Below are positions 51,597 through 60,299 of a stretch of 64,000 nt of DNA, one piece after another. The stretch spans positions 1 to 64,000 of the forward strand of contig CAZYVI010000020.1 in NCBI GenBank assembly GCA_964651245.1. Reading direction: 5' to 3'. Numbering within the stretch: position 1 is the first letter of the stretch; each line of letters starts with the position of its first letter. The notes beneath the pieces were generated by a model. It was not told the DNA's origin. It saw only the letters and a program-made list of their open reading frames with translations, and made no database searches. The DNA comes from Avedoeria sp964651245 (lineage in GTDB: Bacteria > Chloroflexota > Anaerolineae > Epilineales > Epilineaceae). A program made the position numbers and the translations under genes.

Positions 51597-53150
51597 CTAG
51601 CGCCAGGCGAAGTAGGGGCTGTCGAGCATCGCCGCCACCGTCAGCGGCAGCCGGGCGCGCAGCGTCGCCGCGTCGAGCGGCTCGGTCTGGCCGGCGCCGA
51701 GGAAGTCGATCAGGCGGTCGCGGTCGTCCGCCAGCAGTGGCCGCGGCAGGATGCGGGCCGCCCAGTCGTCGACGACGCGGGCCGCGGTACGGTCGGCCAG
51801 GTGCATGACGGTCAGCTCGTAGAGGTAGCTGGGCAGCCCGGCCAGCTCGCCGGCGCACAGCGCCTGGGCGAAGTTCCAGCGGCCGACGACGACGTGCATC
51901 CCGCCCCAGGGCCGGCCGACGTCCGGATAGCCGTCCGGGGCGCGCCACCGGAACGGCAGCTGGTCCATCCGCTGCAGGTAGGCCTCGGCCCGGCCGTCGT
52001 AGTTGGCGGTGTCGGCGCCCTCGTAGACGTCGCCCGGCAGGTCGCGCAGCACGGCGCGGGCATCGCACTCGAGGGCGCGCAGGCAGGCCGCCCAGTGCTC
52101 GAACGGCCGGCGGATCTTGGCCGGACCGCCGTCGGCGGCGACGGTTTCGGCCCAGAAGCCGGGGGCGGCGAACAGCGCCCGCAGCATCGCCCGGATGTCG
52201 CCGTCGCGCCCGAAGGCGGCGGCGACGGCGTCGACGACGTCCTCGGGCGGTGCGTCGGCGACGAAGCGGCGCACCAGCCGGCGGGACACGTGCCGGGCGC
52301 AGGCCGGCTGGTCGACGAGGAGGTCGATCACGGCCTCGCCCTCGTCGACGCCGCCGGCCGGGATGCGCTGGCCGAGCACGATCTTGTCGCCGGGCGCGTG
52401 GTCGGCCGGCCGGAACTCGAAGCGAACCTCGCCGTTCCAGTTCCAGCCGGTGAAGCAGCGGGCCACGGCCTTGACGTCGTCCTCGCCGTAGGCGCCGACG
52501 CCCAGGGTGTGGAGCTCCATGAGCTCGCGGGCGTAGTTCTCGTTGGGCCCGTTCTTCGTGTTCGACGGCACGTTGAGGTAGCGCATCATGACCGGGCTCT
52601 TGGCGCTGGCGTGGACCATCGCCCGGAACGAGCCCAGGGCGTGGGCGCGGACCACGTCGCGGTCGTCGACCGTCTTGTAGCGGAAGATAAACTCCTCGGG
52701 CAGGAACACGTTGAAGTGGTTCGACCAGTGGTCGACCATGACCTCGAAGAGCTGGCGGCGGCTGGCCACGGCGCGGTAGAGGGTCGCCGCCGTCAGCTCG
52801 CTCGAGACGGGGTGCGCCGCATCGCGGTGGGCCTTGAGCGCCGCAGCGCTCATGCCGAGCGTCGTCAGCGGGTTGAGCGCCGCCTCGCACGCGGCGTCGT
52901 CGATCGACTCCGGCGCGAGCTGCTCCTCGATCCAGGCGTCCACGCCCATCGCATCGAGGCGCGCCAGCTCGGCGGCGGTCGGGCCGAACGTGGCGCGGCT
53001 GAGCAGGTGGGCGGCCGCGCTCGGCGTCGTCATCCGGCCGCAGCCGGCCGCCCAGGCCCGCAGCCGTGGCTCGCCGAGCGGCGGCCCGACGGCGACCGCG
53101 GCGGCGCCGGCGGCGGCGCCCCGGAACAGGGATCGACGGGTCAGCGGCAT
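51597..53150 (-). CDS. DUF1800 family secreted protein, partner of DUF1501
   Basis: A 517-residue protein; ATG at 53150 with GGGAGG upstream. A twin-arginine-type signal (LTRRSLFRGAAAGAAAVAVG) is followed by AAHLLSRATFGPT, the start motif of DUF1800, then HWSNHFNVF, NENYARELMELHTLGV and ARCFTGWNWNGE. DUF1800 and DUF1501 proteins are commonly encoded side by side in Planctomycetota, Chloroflexota and Proteobacteria and are presumed to act together outside the cytoplasm. Their biochemical role is not known. Confidence 0.9.
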   Translation of the reverse strand: MPLTRRSLFRGAAAGAAAVAVGPPLGEPRLRAWAAGCGRMTTPSAAAHLLSRATFGPTAAELARLDAMGVDAWIEEQLAPESIDDAACEAALNPLTTLGMSAAALKAHRDAAHPVSSELTAATLYRAVASRRQLFEVMVDHWSNHFNVFLPEEFIFRYKTVDDRDVVRAHALGSFRAMVHASAKSPVMMRYLNVPSNTKNGPNENYARELMELHTLGVGAYGEDDVKAVARCFTGWNWNGEVRFEFRPADHAPGDKIVLGQRIPAGGVDEGEAVIDLLVDQPACARHVSRRLVRRFVADAPPEDVVDAVAAAFGRDGDIRAMLRALFAAPGFWAETVAADGGPAKIRRPFEHWAACLRALECDARAVLRDLPGDVYEGADTANYDGRAEAYLQRMDQLPFRWRAPDGYPDVGRPWGGMHVVVGRWNFAQALCAGELAGLPSYLYELTVMHLADRTAARVVDDWAARILPRPLLADDRDRLIDFLGAGQTEPLDAATLRARLPLTVAAMLDSPYFAWR

Positions 53151-53334
53151 CCGGACCTCCCGGTGGCGCGGGTCGCCGTTTGCGGCCCGCGGGCTCGATC
53201 ATCCGTCGCATGGACGGCGGGCGCAAATCGGTCACAGCTGCGCCCCACGAAGGCGCGAGCCGCGCCCGGCCGTCGACCACCACTGACCGCGGCGGACGCC
53301 CCGGAACAGCGGCCCGCGCCGGCCGCGCGGCGAC

Positions 53335-53363
53335 TTGCATCGCCTGACCGGTCCGCATAGAAT
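53335..53363 (+). promoter_or_regulatory. Candidate sigma70 promoter for rpsD
   Basis: TTGCAT (53335-53340), 17 bases, TAGAAT (53358-53363). This gives a leader of about 85 bases before the rpsD ATG. The rest of the 304-base gap between the divergent DUF1800 gene and rpsD shows nothing else. Confidence 0.6.
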
Positions 53364-53454
53364 CGCGGGATTGTTGCCCCATCGACGGGGAGCGGATCAC
53401 CAACCACGGGCGCCGCACGGCGCGCCGTTCGGACGCGAGGAGCTCGAGAGGACC

Positions 53455-54063
53455 ATGGGGCGATACACCGGACCGCGAAACAAGCTGTCGCGGCGCGAGG
53501 GGATGGACCTGTTCGGCAACGGCGGGGCATCGTTGGCGCGGCGCATCGAGCAGATCCCGGGCGACCACGGGCGCAAGCCGCGCCGCGGCCGGCCGTCCGA
53601 CTTCCAGCGCCAGCTGCGCGAGAAGCAGAAGGTCAAGCGCATCTACGGGGTGCGCGAGCGCCAGTTCCGGCGCATGTTCGACATCGCCCGCCACGAGCCC
53701 GAGATGACGGGCGTGGCGCTGCTCAAGCTGCTCGAACGCCGCCTCGACAGCACGCTGTTCCGCGCCGGCCTGGCCCGGACGCGGGCGATGGCCCGCCAGC
53801 TCATCGGCCACGGCCATGTGACCGTCAACGGGCGCAAGGTCGATATCGCCTCGTTCATCGTCGAGCCGGGGATGACGATCGGCCTCGACGCCCGGGCGCG
53901 CAAGATGGCCGACGTGCAGTGGTCCGTCGACTCGCCGGTGGTCATGTGCCCGGCGTGGCTGAGCCGCGACGACTTCGAGGTCCGCGTGCTCGACATGCCC
54001 GATCGGCGCGACATCGACATGCAGATCGAAGAGAACCTGATCGTCGAGTACTACTCGCGGTAG
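53455..54063 (+). CDS. rpsD: 30S ribosomal protein S4
   Basis: A 202-residue protein; ATG at 53455 with GAGAGGA 3-5 bases upstream. It starts GRYTGPRNKLSRREGMDLF and has the S4 RNA-binding domain (LERRLDSTLFRAGLARTRAMARQLI, GHVTVNGRKVDI). The N-terminus lacks a Cys4 zinc site. S4 nucleates 30S assembly and binds 16S rRNA. It is encoded alone, not in the usual rpsM-rpsK-rpsD-rpoA block. Its 3' end overlaps the convergent DUF2085 gene by 13 bases. Confidence 0.96.
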   Translation: MGRYTGPRNKLSRREGMDLFGNGGASLARRIEQIPGDHGRKPRRGRPSDFQRQLREKQKVKRIYGVRERQFRRMFDIARHEPEMTGVALLKLLERRLDSTLFRAGLARTRAMARQLIGHGHVTVNGRKVDIASFIVEPGMTIGLDARARKMADVQWSVDSPVVMCPAWLSRDDFEVRVLDMPDRRDIDMQIEENLIVEYYSR

Positions 54064-54683
54064 TCCACGCCGTCCCGGTCGGCGGGACGGTCCGGCGGCC
54101 AGGGTGGCTCGGCCATCGCCGCCTCGACGAGCGGCAGGACGAAGCCGGCGGTCGCGGCGCCGAACAGCGCGCCGGTCAGCGTGCGCAGCAGCGGCGTCGA
54201 GGCGCGCCAGCCGAACAGCTGCGTGAATCCGTCGAGCGCGATCGGCACCAGGGCGGCCAGGTACCAGCGACCCGGCACGGCGGGGGCCACGCCGTGTCGG
54301 CGCCGGGTGGCCGCCCAGGCGAGGCTGGCGACCCATAGCGCGGCGAACGTCGCCAGGTCGCGCTGACAGACCGCCAGTTGGTAGCCGACAGCCCGGTCGC
54401 CGACCGGCTGGTGCAGGGCCGCCAGCGGCCGGTCGAGCGGCGCCGTCGTGTGGGGCTGCAGCACCGGCCAGTCGTAGTGGGCGCGCGGACCGAACAGGAA
54501 CCAGCTGTGGTCCGGCAGCTGGTGGCAGAGCGGACGGTACAGCGAGTAGACGAGGCGTGCCGCGGGCGCGGCGCCCGCCGCGGCGAGTGCGGGCGCGGCC
54601 ACGGCGCCGACGAGGTAGGCCGCCCCGCCCGCGAGCCACAGCGCCAGCCAGCGCCGCCCGAGCCAGGCGACGGCCGACGTCAT
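54051..54683 (-). CDS. DUF2085-type membrane protein, last gene of the ccm operon
   Basis: A 210-residue protein whose ATG (54683) overlaps the stop of the CcmD-like gene (ATGA). It has about five hydrophobic segments. YRPLCHQLPDHSWF and VCQRDLATFAALW are the paired Cys-containing motifs of DUF2085, which in some proteins suggest metal or haem contact. The family function is unknown. Its position as the last cistron in a cytochrome c maturation operon suggests a role in haem or electron transport (inference). Confidence 0.75.
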   Translation of the reverse strand: MTSAVAWLGRRWLALWLAGGAAYLVGAVAAPALAAAGAAPAARLVYSLYRPLCHQLPDHSWFLFGPRAHYDWPVLQPHTTAPLDRPLAALHQPVGDRAVGYQLAVCQRDLATFAALWVASLAWAATRRRHGVAPAVPGRWYLAALVPIALDGFTQLFGWRASTPLLRTLTGALFGAATAGFVLPLVEAAMAEPPWPPDRPADRDGVDYRE

Positions 54684-54823
54684 GGCGATCGTTCGGATTC
54701 GCGCTCGAACGCCGCCAGCTCGGCCGCCTCGCGCGCGGCGTCCCGCCGTCGCCACCGGATCGACGCCGCGTAGCCGCCGAGCAGCAATCCCGCCACCAGC
54801 CAGGCCGCGATCACGTAGCCCAT
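54680..54823 (-). CDS. ccmD: CcmD-like small membrane protein of haem export
   Basis: A 47-residue product, too short for most gene finders: MGYVIAAWLVAGLLLGGY as one transmembrane helix, then a basic/acidic coil (SIRWRRRDAAREAAELAAFERES). AGGAG lies 8 bases before the ATG at 54823, inside the end of the cytochrome gene. Size, topology (N-out, single helix, charged cytoplasmic tail) and location in a System I cluster fit CcmD, which stabilises the CcmABC-CcmE haem-loading complex. Its stop overlaps the next gene's start. Confidence 0.75.
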   Translation of the reverse strand: MGYVIAAWLVAGLLLGGYAASIRWRRRDAAREAAELAAFERESERSP

Positions 54824-54827
54824 GGGC

Positions 54828-56705
54828 TCACTCCTGGGTCGACCGTGCCGCGGGACGCAGGGCCACGGCGCGCGCCACGAGCGCGGCGCGACGGCGCTGG
54901 TAGTCGCGCGGCGCCAGCTCGCCGCGCCCGTTGCGGGCGTCGAGGTCGGCGATGGCGCGGACTGCCCGCTCGTAGGCCCCGGTCCGGCGGGTGCGGCCGG
55001 CCGGCGCGAACACGCCGATCGCCGCGGCGGCGGCGATCGCCAAGATCGCCAGCACCGCTGCCGCGCGCCGCTGCGTCGATGCGTCGAGCAGGGGCGGCGG
55101 CGCCGGACCGAGCACGTCCTGCGCCGAGCCCGGCACCGCGGCGGCCGCCGGCAGCCCCGTCAGGCGCACCGTCCAGCGCGCCCCCGGCGGCAGGCCGCCG
55201 CCGGTGTAGCGCTCGACGGCCACGTCGCCGAACCGATCGGCCGTCGGGCCGCTCAGCGCGTCGCTGGCAACCCTGACGCCCGGGTCGGCGACGACGAGGC
55301 CGAGCCGCTGTGCGCCGCCGACGAGGACGCGGTCGAGCACGGCGTTGCGCCCGCGGTAGGGCATGGCGTAGCTGGCGACGATCTCCAGCCCGCCGGGCGG
55401 AACCGGCAGCCGGACCTCGATGGCCCCCTCGCTCGAGCGGCTGGCAGCGGCGACGTCAAAGCGGGTGGTGCGATCCTCGAGCGTGACGTCGCGGGCGCCG
55501 ATCGGCAGCGGCAGCGCGAAGCTCGGCCCGCCGGCGGCGCCGACGTGCGCCGTCTGGCCGTCGTTGGCGATCTGCCAGACCTCGAAGACCGCCAGCTCGC
55601 CGCGGTCGGCGTCGGCCTTGACCAGCGTCGACACGCCCTGCGCCTCCGCCGGCGGGCCCGGCTCGACCGCGTAGACGGTGATCGCGACGTCGGTCCGCTG
55701 CGGCGCATCGACGCCCAGCGCGACGGCCTCGGCGGCGCGGTGGCGAACGCCGGCCAGCCAGGCCTCGGGCTCGTACCGGACGTCGCCCGCCGGCAGGTGG
55801 GGCACGTCGAACGACCCGTCCGCGCCCAACGCGACCGGCCCGAGGTCGACCGCGAGGCCCACGGCCGAGGCGGCCAGCGAGAGCGACAGCGGCGCGCTGG
55901 CGGCGACCCCGGCGCCGCGCCCGACGCGCCCAGCGATCCGACCGCCGGGCACGAGCCCCGCCACGTCCAGCGGACCGCTGCCGTGGCTGCCGAGCAGCGC
56001 CAGGGCGGACCGGACTTCGAGGGATTCCGCCGCGAGCGCGGCGTGGTCGGCGACGGCGTCGTAGGCGCGGGCCAGGGCGGCGGGCGACCGGATCGCAAGC
56101 CCGTCCGCGCCCGGCGGCCCATCGGCTGGCGCCGGAGTCGCCGCCAGCCGGGCCGCCCACGCCTCCGCGTCGCCATGACACTCGGCGCAGCGGGCCGCGT
56201 ACGCCGCCCGGCCGACCGCCAGCCGCACGGGATGCTCGACCGACAGCGCGCGGACCCAGGCCACGGTGTCCCACCGCTCGTCGTCGCTGAGCAGGCGCGC
56301 GAACGGCGGCATGTTCGCCTCGAGGCGGCCGTTCGTGATCGTCGTCCAGAGGTCGGCCGGCGAGCGCTCGGCCATCCGCTGCGGGTCCGCCAGGTTCGGC
56401 GGCGGCGCCGGCAGGCGGTCGACGAGCGGTCCATCGCCGCGGCCCGTCGGTCCGTGGCAGCCGGCGCAGTGCGCGGCGAACAGCGCCGCGCCGCGCGTGG
56501 CGTCGCCGCGGGTCGCCGCGGTGCCGGTCAGCGGCGGCGCGGCGGCGACTGCGGCCGCCGCGGTCGGCGTTGCGCTCGGCGTCGCGCCGGCGTTCGGTCG
56601 CGACTGCGCGACGGCCGGCGCGGCGACCGCGGCCGCCACGAGCGCGGCGGCGAAGCCGGCGGCGCAGCACCGGATGAAGAGCGGGACGGCGGGACGCAGC
56701 GTCAT
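54828..56705 (-). CDS. Membrane-anchored dihaem c-type cytochrome with beta domain
   Basis: A 625-residue protein; ATG at 56705 overlapping the upstream stop. A signal peptide (FAAALVAAAVAAPAVAQS) precedes two c-type haem sites, CAGCH (about 80) and CAECH (about 174), each in a small cytochrome c domain (ATRGAALFAAHCAGCHG; GRAAYAARCAECHG). The MPPF segment may supply the axial Met. About 380 residues of beta-rich sequence with carboxypeptidase-like and immunoglobulin-like features follow. A C-terminal transmembrane helix (AAAVLAILAIAAAAAIGVF) and a short cytoplasmic LDARNGRGELAPRDYQRRR region end it. It is likely a substrate of the maturation machinery encoded around it. Redox partner unknown. 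Confidence 0.85.
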   Translation of the reverse strand: MTLRPAVPLFIRCCAAGFAAALVAAAVAAPAVAQSRPNAGATPSATPTAAAAVAAAPPLTGTAATRGDATRGAALFAAHCAGCHGPTGRGDGPLVDRLPAPPPNLADPQRMAERSPADLWTTITNGRLEANMPPFARLLSDDERWDTVAWVRALSVEHPVRLAVGRAAYAARCAECHGDAEAWAARLAATPAPADGPPGADGLAIRSPAALARAYDAVADHAALAAESLEVRSALALLGSHGSGPLDVAGLVPGGRIAGRVGRGAGVAASAPLSLSLAASAVGLAVDLGPVALGADGSFDVPHLPAGDVRYEPEAWLAGVRHRAAEAVALGVDAPQRTDVAITVYAVEPGPPAEAQGVSTLVKADADRGELAVFEVWQIANDGQTAHVGAAGGPSFALPLPIGARDVTLEDRTTRFDVAAASRSSEGAIEVRLPVPPGGLEIVASYAMPYRGRNAVLDRVLVGGAQRLGLVVADPGVRVASDALSGPTADRFGDVAVERYTGGGLPPGARWTVRLTGLPAAAAVPGSAQDVLGPAPPPLLDASTQRRAAAVLAILAIAAAAAIGVFAPAGRTRRTGAYERAVRAIADLDARNGRGELAPRDYQRRRAALVARAVALRPAARSTQE

Positions 56706-57070
56706 GCGCCGGCGGAGCGGCGGTCGCGCCACGCCGCGACGTCGGACTCGACGGCGTCGGTGGCGCTCTCGGCGGCCGCCGCTTGGAGGGTCGGCAGCGC
56801 GTCGAGCGCCGCCAGGATCGCCGCGCCGCGGGCCACGGCTTCGGCCCGCAGCGCCTCGTGGTCGGCGGGCGCGAGCCGGCCGTCGCGGGCGTCGGCGTCG
56901 AGGTCGCGCAGCGTCGCCAGCACGGCCTCGCGCTCGGCCAGCAGGCCGACGAGGCGCGGATCGTCGCCGACGGCGCCCGGCGCGCCGCGCCACAGCGGCG
57001 CCGCCATCCAGACCAGGCCGGCCACAAGGGCGATGGCGGCGGCCGCGGCGCCGAGCCATTCGACCGTCAC
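56702..57070 (-). CDS. CcmI-like small membrane protein
   Basis: A 122-residue protein; GTG at 57070 overlaps the upstream stop (GTGA). One N-terminal helix (LGAAAAAIALVAGLVWMAAPL) and a soluble part with EREAVLATLRDLDADARDGRLAPADHEALRAEA in fragments. This resembles the N-terminal region of CcmI, where a short loop contains such an LxxLDxDxxxGRLxxxDxxxLR motif. Only the membrane and first soluble segment are present; the tetratricopeptide part of proteobacterial CcmI is absent. Confidence 0.65.
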   Translation of the reverse strand: MTVEWLGAAAAAIALVAGLVWMAAPLWRGAPGAVGDDPRLVGLLAEREAVLATLRDLDADARDGRLAPADHEALRAEAVARGAAILAALDALPTLQAAAAESATDAVESDVAAWRDRRSAGA

Positions 57071-57753
57071 GGGCGGATCCACGCCGTGCGCGCCGCGCCC
57101 GGGCCGCCGCCGGCGGCGCCGACGGGACCGGCCTCGGCCACCAACCGCTCGAGCAGGGCGTCCAGATGGTCCGGCGTGAACGCGGCGGTCGTCGTCAGCG
57201 GCGCCTGGAGTCGGTCCACGGGCTCGGCGCCCGGCGCGGCCAGCGAGACGATCCGCCCGGCGCGGTCGATCACGAACGTCTCGGGCACGCCCGCCACGCG
57301 GTAGGCGCGGCTGATGCGGCCGCCGAGGTCGGGTCCGTTCGGATAGCTGACCCCGTGGGTGGCCAGGTAGGCGCGCGCCGGGCCCTCGGTATCCACATAT
57401 GCGACGCCGATGAACTGCACGCCGCGGTCCTGGAACCGCTGCCAGAGCGTTTCGAGGTCGTCGGCCTCGTCGGCGCACGGGATGCACCACGACGCCCAGA
57501 AGTTCAGCACGACGACCTGCCCCGCCAGGTCGCTCGAGGCGATCGACCGGCCATCGAACGTCTGCAGCCGCCATGCCGGCGCGGGTGCGCCGACCTGCGG
57601 GCCGGCCGCCGGACGGCGCACCGCGGCCGCCATGGCCGCCAGCACGGCCAACGCCAGCAGGCCGCTGCCGACGAGGGCGAGGACGGCGCCGCGGCCGCGC
57701 CCAGCCGCGGCGGCGGACGGGTTCGCGTCGGGGCGCGACGGGTCGCTTGCCAT
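57067..57753 (-). CDS. CcmG/TlpA-like membrane-anchored thiol reductase
   Basis: A 228-residue protein; ATG at 57753 overlaps the ccmH stop (TGATG). One N-terminal transmembrane helix (AVLALVGSGLLALAVLAAMAAAV) and a thioredoxin domain with VVLNFWASWCIPCADEA (Cys about 90 and 93) and GVPETFVIDRAGRI, including the cis-Pro. CcmG/ResA-type proteins reduce the CXXCH thiols of apocytochromes. It lies exactly between ccmH and the CcmI-like gene, the place of ccmG in System I clusters. Confidence 0.85.
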   Translation of the reverse strand: MASDPSRPDANPSAAAAGRGRGAVLALVGSGLLALAVLAAMAAAVRRPAAGPQVGAPAPAWRLQTFDGRSIASSDLAGQVVVLNFWASWCIPCADEADDLETLWQRFQDRGVQFIGVAYVDTEGPARAYLATHGVSYPNGPDLGGRISRAYRVAGVPETFVIDRAGRIVSLAAPGAEPVDRLQAPLTTTAAFTPDHLDALLERLVAEAGPVGAAGGGPGAARTAWIRP

Positions 57754-58295
57754 CAGGCGCCGCCGTCCGGTGTCGATCCGCCCTCGGGCGCGCGCGCCGA
57801 CGGCGCCGGCGAGCCGTCGAACGCCAGCCGCTCCAACTCGGCCGCGTAGCGCGCCAGATCGCCCTGGGCAGCGGACGCCGATCGCGCGACGGCCTCCGCC
57901 GTCGCATCGCCCTCCGCGGCGGCGATCGCGCGCGCGCCGCGCGCGCCGGGCCGTTGGCGGCGCAGGATGTGCCCCACCGCCCAAGAGCCGCCGACGACGA
58001 CCACGAGCGGCACCCACCACGCCAGGCCGAGCAGCCCGACGAGCGGCGGCGTGTTGCGGACGGCCGGGCCGTAGTAGTCGACGAAGTGCTGGACGATCGC
58101 CTCGGGCGACCTGCCCTGCGCCAGCTGGGTGCGGATGTCGGCGCGCATCTCGGCGCACACCGGCAGCGGGCAGTCCACCAGGTTGCGGCCCTGGCAGATC
58201 GGGCAGTTGAGCGTCTTGGCCACGGCCACGACGGCCGCGTCGTCGACGGGTGCGGTCGCTGGGGCCGCGGTCGATGACGGCGGGCTGGGCGTCAT
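57753..58295 (-). CDS. ccmH: CcmH-like thiol protein of cytochrome c maturation
   Basis: A 180-residue protein; ATG at 58295 overlapping the ccmF stop by 4 bases. The N-terminal domain has TLNCPICQGRNLVDCPLPVC: the conserved CxxC of CcmH (LRCxxC) plus a second Cys pair. Helices IRTQLAQGRSPEAIVQHFVDYYG and a membrane helix (LLGLAWWVPLVVVVGGSW) follow. No N-terminal export signal is obvious at this start. CcmH relays reducing equivalents from CcmG to apocytochrome and docks on CcmF. Confidence 0.88.
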   Translation of the reverse strand: MTPSPPSSTAAPATAPVDDAAVVAVAKTLNCPICQGRNLVDCPLPVCAEMRADIRTQLAQGRSPEAIVQHFVDYYGPAVRNTPPLVGLLGLAWWVPLVVVVGGSWAVGHILRRQRPGARGARAIAAAEGDATAEAVARSASAAQGDLARYAAELERLAFDGSPAPSARAPEGGSTPDGGA

Positions 58296-60295
58296 GCGGC
58301 GCCGGCCGGAGCCGTCGCGGCCGCCAACCGCCGCGCCAGCTCGGCGTCGAGCACCCGCTGCTCGCGGCCATCCGGCCAGGCGGCGACGACGGTGCCCAGC
58401 GCCAAGATGAGCAGGCCGAGCCAGACGAAGCCCACCAGCGGGTTGATGTGAACCTTCACCGTGGCGACGCCGCCCGTGTCGTCGACGCCGCCCAGCAGGG
58501 CGTAGACGTCCTCGAGCGGCCGATGCAGGACGGACGGGATCGTCATCGGCTGCTCCTCGCGGTTGCGGAACAGCTCGCGGCTGGGCGCGACCGAGCCGAC
58601 CGCGCGGTCGCCGTGGAACACCGTGAAGCGCGCCCGCTGGATCTCGCGATCGGGCTCGCGCGCCGACTCGAAGCCCTCGAAGCGCAGCCGGTAGCCGCCG
58701 CTGGCCACGACCTCGCCCGGTCCCACGGCCGCCTCGGCCTCGGTGCGGTAGGCGTTGCCGGCGATCCCGACCGCCATCAGGGCCACCCCTAGGTGGACGA
58801 CGTAGCCCCCGTAGCGGCGCCGGTTGCGCGCGAACAGCCGCGCGGTGGCCACCGCCCAGCCCTCGCCCAGCCGCCGCCGGGCGCAGACGCCGCGGGCGAT
58901 CTCGACCAGCGTCGCACCGGCGGCGAAGATGGCGACGGCGAAACCGGCCAGCGCCGCCGGTTGGCGGATGCCGGCCGCAGCCAGCGACGCCACGCACGCC
59001 AGGGCCACGAACGCCGGACGCGCCAGCAGTCGGGCCACCGCGCGCGGGTCGGCCCGCCGCCAGCCGACGACCGGCCCCACGCCCATGAGCAGGACCGCCG
59101 CACCCAGCAGCGGCAGGACGAGCCGGTTGAAGTAGGCGGGGCCGACCGTGACCTCCTGGCCGGTGAGCCACTCGCTCAGCAGCGGGAACGTCGTGCCCCA
59201 GAAGACGGCGAACAGGGCGCCCATGAACAGCAGGTTGTTGCCCAGGAACGTCGCCTCGCGGCTGACCACCGCCTCGACGGACACCGTCGACCGCAGCTGC
59301 GGCAACCGCCAGGCCACCAGCGCCAGGCTGGCGGCGACGATCGCGATCGTGAACACGAGGAAGTACGGCCCGATGTCGCTCTGGGCGAAGGCGTGGACGC
59401 TCGACACCAGTCCGGCGCGGGTCAGGAACGTGCCGATCAGCACCAGGCAGAACGTGAGGACGATCAGCGACACGTTCCAGGTCCGAAACAGGCCGCGGCG
59501 CTCCTCGGCCATGATCGAGTGCAGGAAGGCCGTCGCCGACAGCCAGGGCATGAGGGCCGCGTTCTCGACCGGGTCCCAGCCCCAGTAGCCGCCCCAGCCG
59601 AGGACGTCGTAGGCCCAGCGGCCGCCGAGCGCGAGGCCGATCGAGAGGCAGAGCCAAGCGACCAACAGCCACCGCCGCGATGCCGAGAGCCAGGCCGGGT
59701 CGAGGCGGCGGGTGATCAGCGCCGCCATGGCGAAGGCGTACGGCACCGTCAGGCCGGTCAGCCCGAGGTACAGCATGGGCGGGTGGAAGGCCATGCCGGG
59801 ATGCTGCAGCAGCGCGTTGAGGCCGCTGCCGTCGGCGGGCACGACGTCGAGGCGGGCGAACGGGTTGGCGACGAAGACGACGAGCGCCAGGAAGAACGCC
59901 AGCACCACGGCGCTGACGGCGGCGAACCAGGGCAGGAGCCCGACGTCGGCGCGCCAGGGCCGCGCCAGCGCCAGGGCGGCGAAGCCGGCCAGGAGCCAGC
60001 TCCAGAACAGCAGCGAGCCCTCCTGGCCGCCCCACAGCGCCGTCATCAGGTAGAGCGGCGGCGTCGTCAGGCTCGACGTCTTCCAGACGTAGGCGATCGA
60101 GAAGTCGTGGCGGTAGAGGCTGATCTCGAGGCTGGCCACGGCCACGGTGACGAGCGCCGTCGACAGCCACAGCGCGCGCCGCCCGCTGACGACCAGCGCC
60201 GGCGCGCCGCGCACGGCGCCGAACGTCGACGCCAGCGCGGCGAACAACGCCGCGGCCAGCCCGGCGGCGGTGCTGCCATAGCCCAGCTCGGCCAT
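58292..60295 (-). CDS. ccmF: Cytochrome c haem lyase subunit CcmF
   Basis: A 667-residue polytopic protein (about 14 hydrophobic helices). It carries the WWD haem-handling domain: GWGGYWGWDPVENAALMPWL, with histidines nearby on helix boundaries. The length matches CcmF (640-660). CcmF accepts haem from CcmE and ligates it to the CXXCH thiols. Its stop overlaps the start of ccmH, and its ATG at 60295 lies 4 bases after the ccmE stop, so the three genes are tightly coupled. Confidence 0.95.
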   Translation of the reverse strand: MAELGYGSTAAGLAAALFAALASTFGAVRGAPALVVSGRRALWLSTALVTVAVASLEISLYRHDFSIAYVWKTSSLTTPPLYLMTALWGGQEGSLLFWSWLLAGFAALALARPWRADVGLLPWFAAVSAVVLAFFLALVVFVANPFARLDVVPADGSGLNALLQHPGMAFHPPMLYLGLTGLTVPYAFAMAALITRRLDPAWLSASRRWLLVAWLCLSIGLALGGRWAYDVLGWGGYWGWDPVENAALMPWLSATAFLHSIMAEERRGLFRTWNVSLIVLTFCLVLIGTFLTRAGLVSSVHAFAQSDIGPYFLVFTIAIVAASLALVAWRLPQLRSTVSVEAVVSREATFLGNNLLFMGALFAVFWGTTFPLLSEWLTGQEVTVGPAYFNRLVLPLLGAAVLLMGVGPVVGWRRADPRAVARLLARPAFVALACVASLAAAGIRQPAALAGFAVAIFAAGATLVEIARGVCARRRLGEGWAVATARLFARNRRRYGGYVVHLGVALMAVGIAGNAYRTEAEAAVGPGEVVASGGYRLRFEGFESAREPDREIQRARFTVFHGDRAVGSVAPSRELFRNREEQPMTIPSVLHRPLEDVYALLGGVDDTGGVATVKVHINPLVGFVWLGLLILALGTVVAAWPDGREQRVLDAELARRLAAATAPAGAA

Positions 60296-60299
60296 GCGG

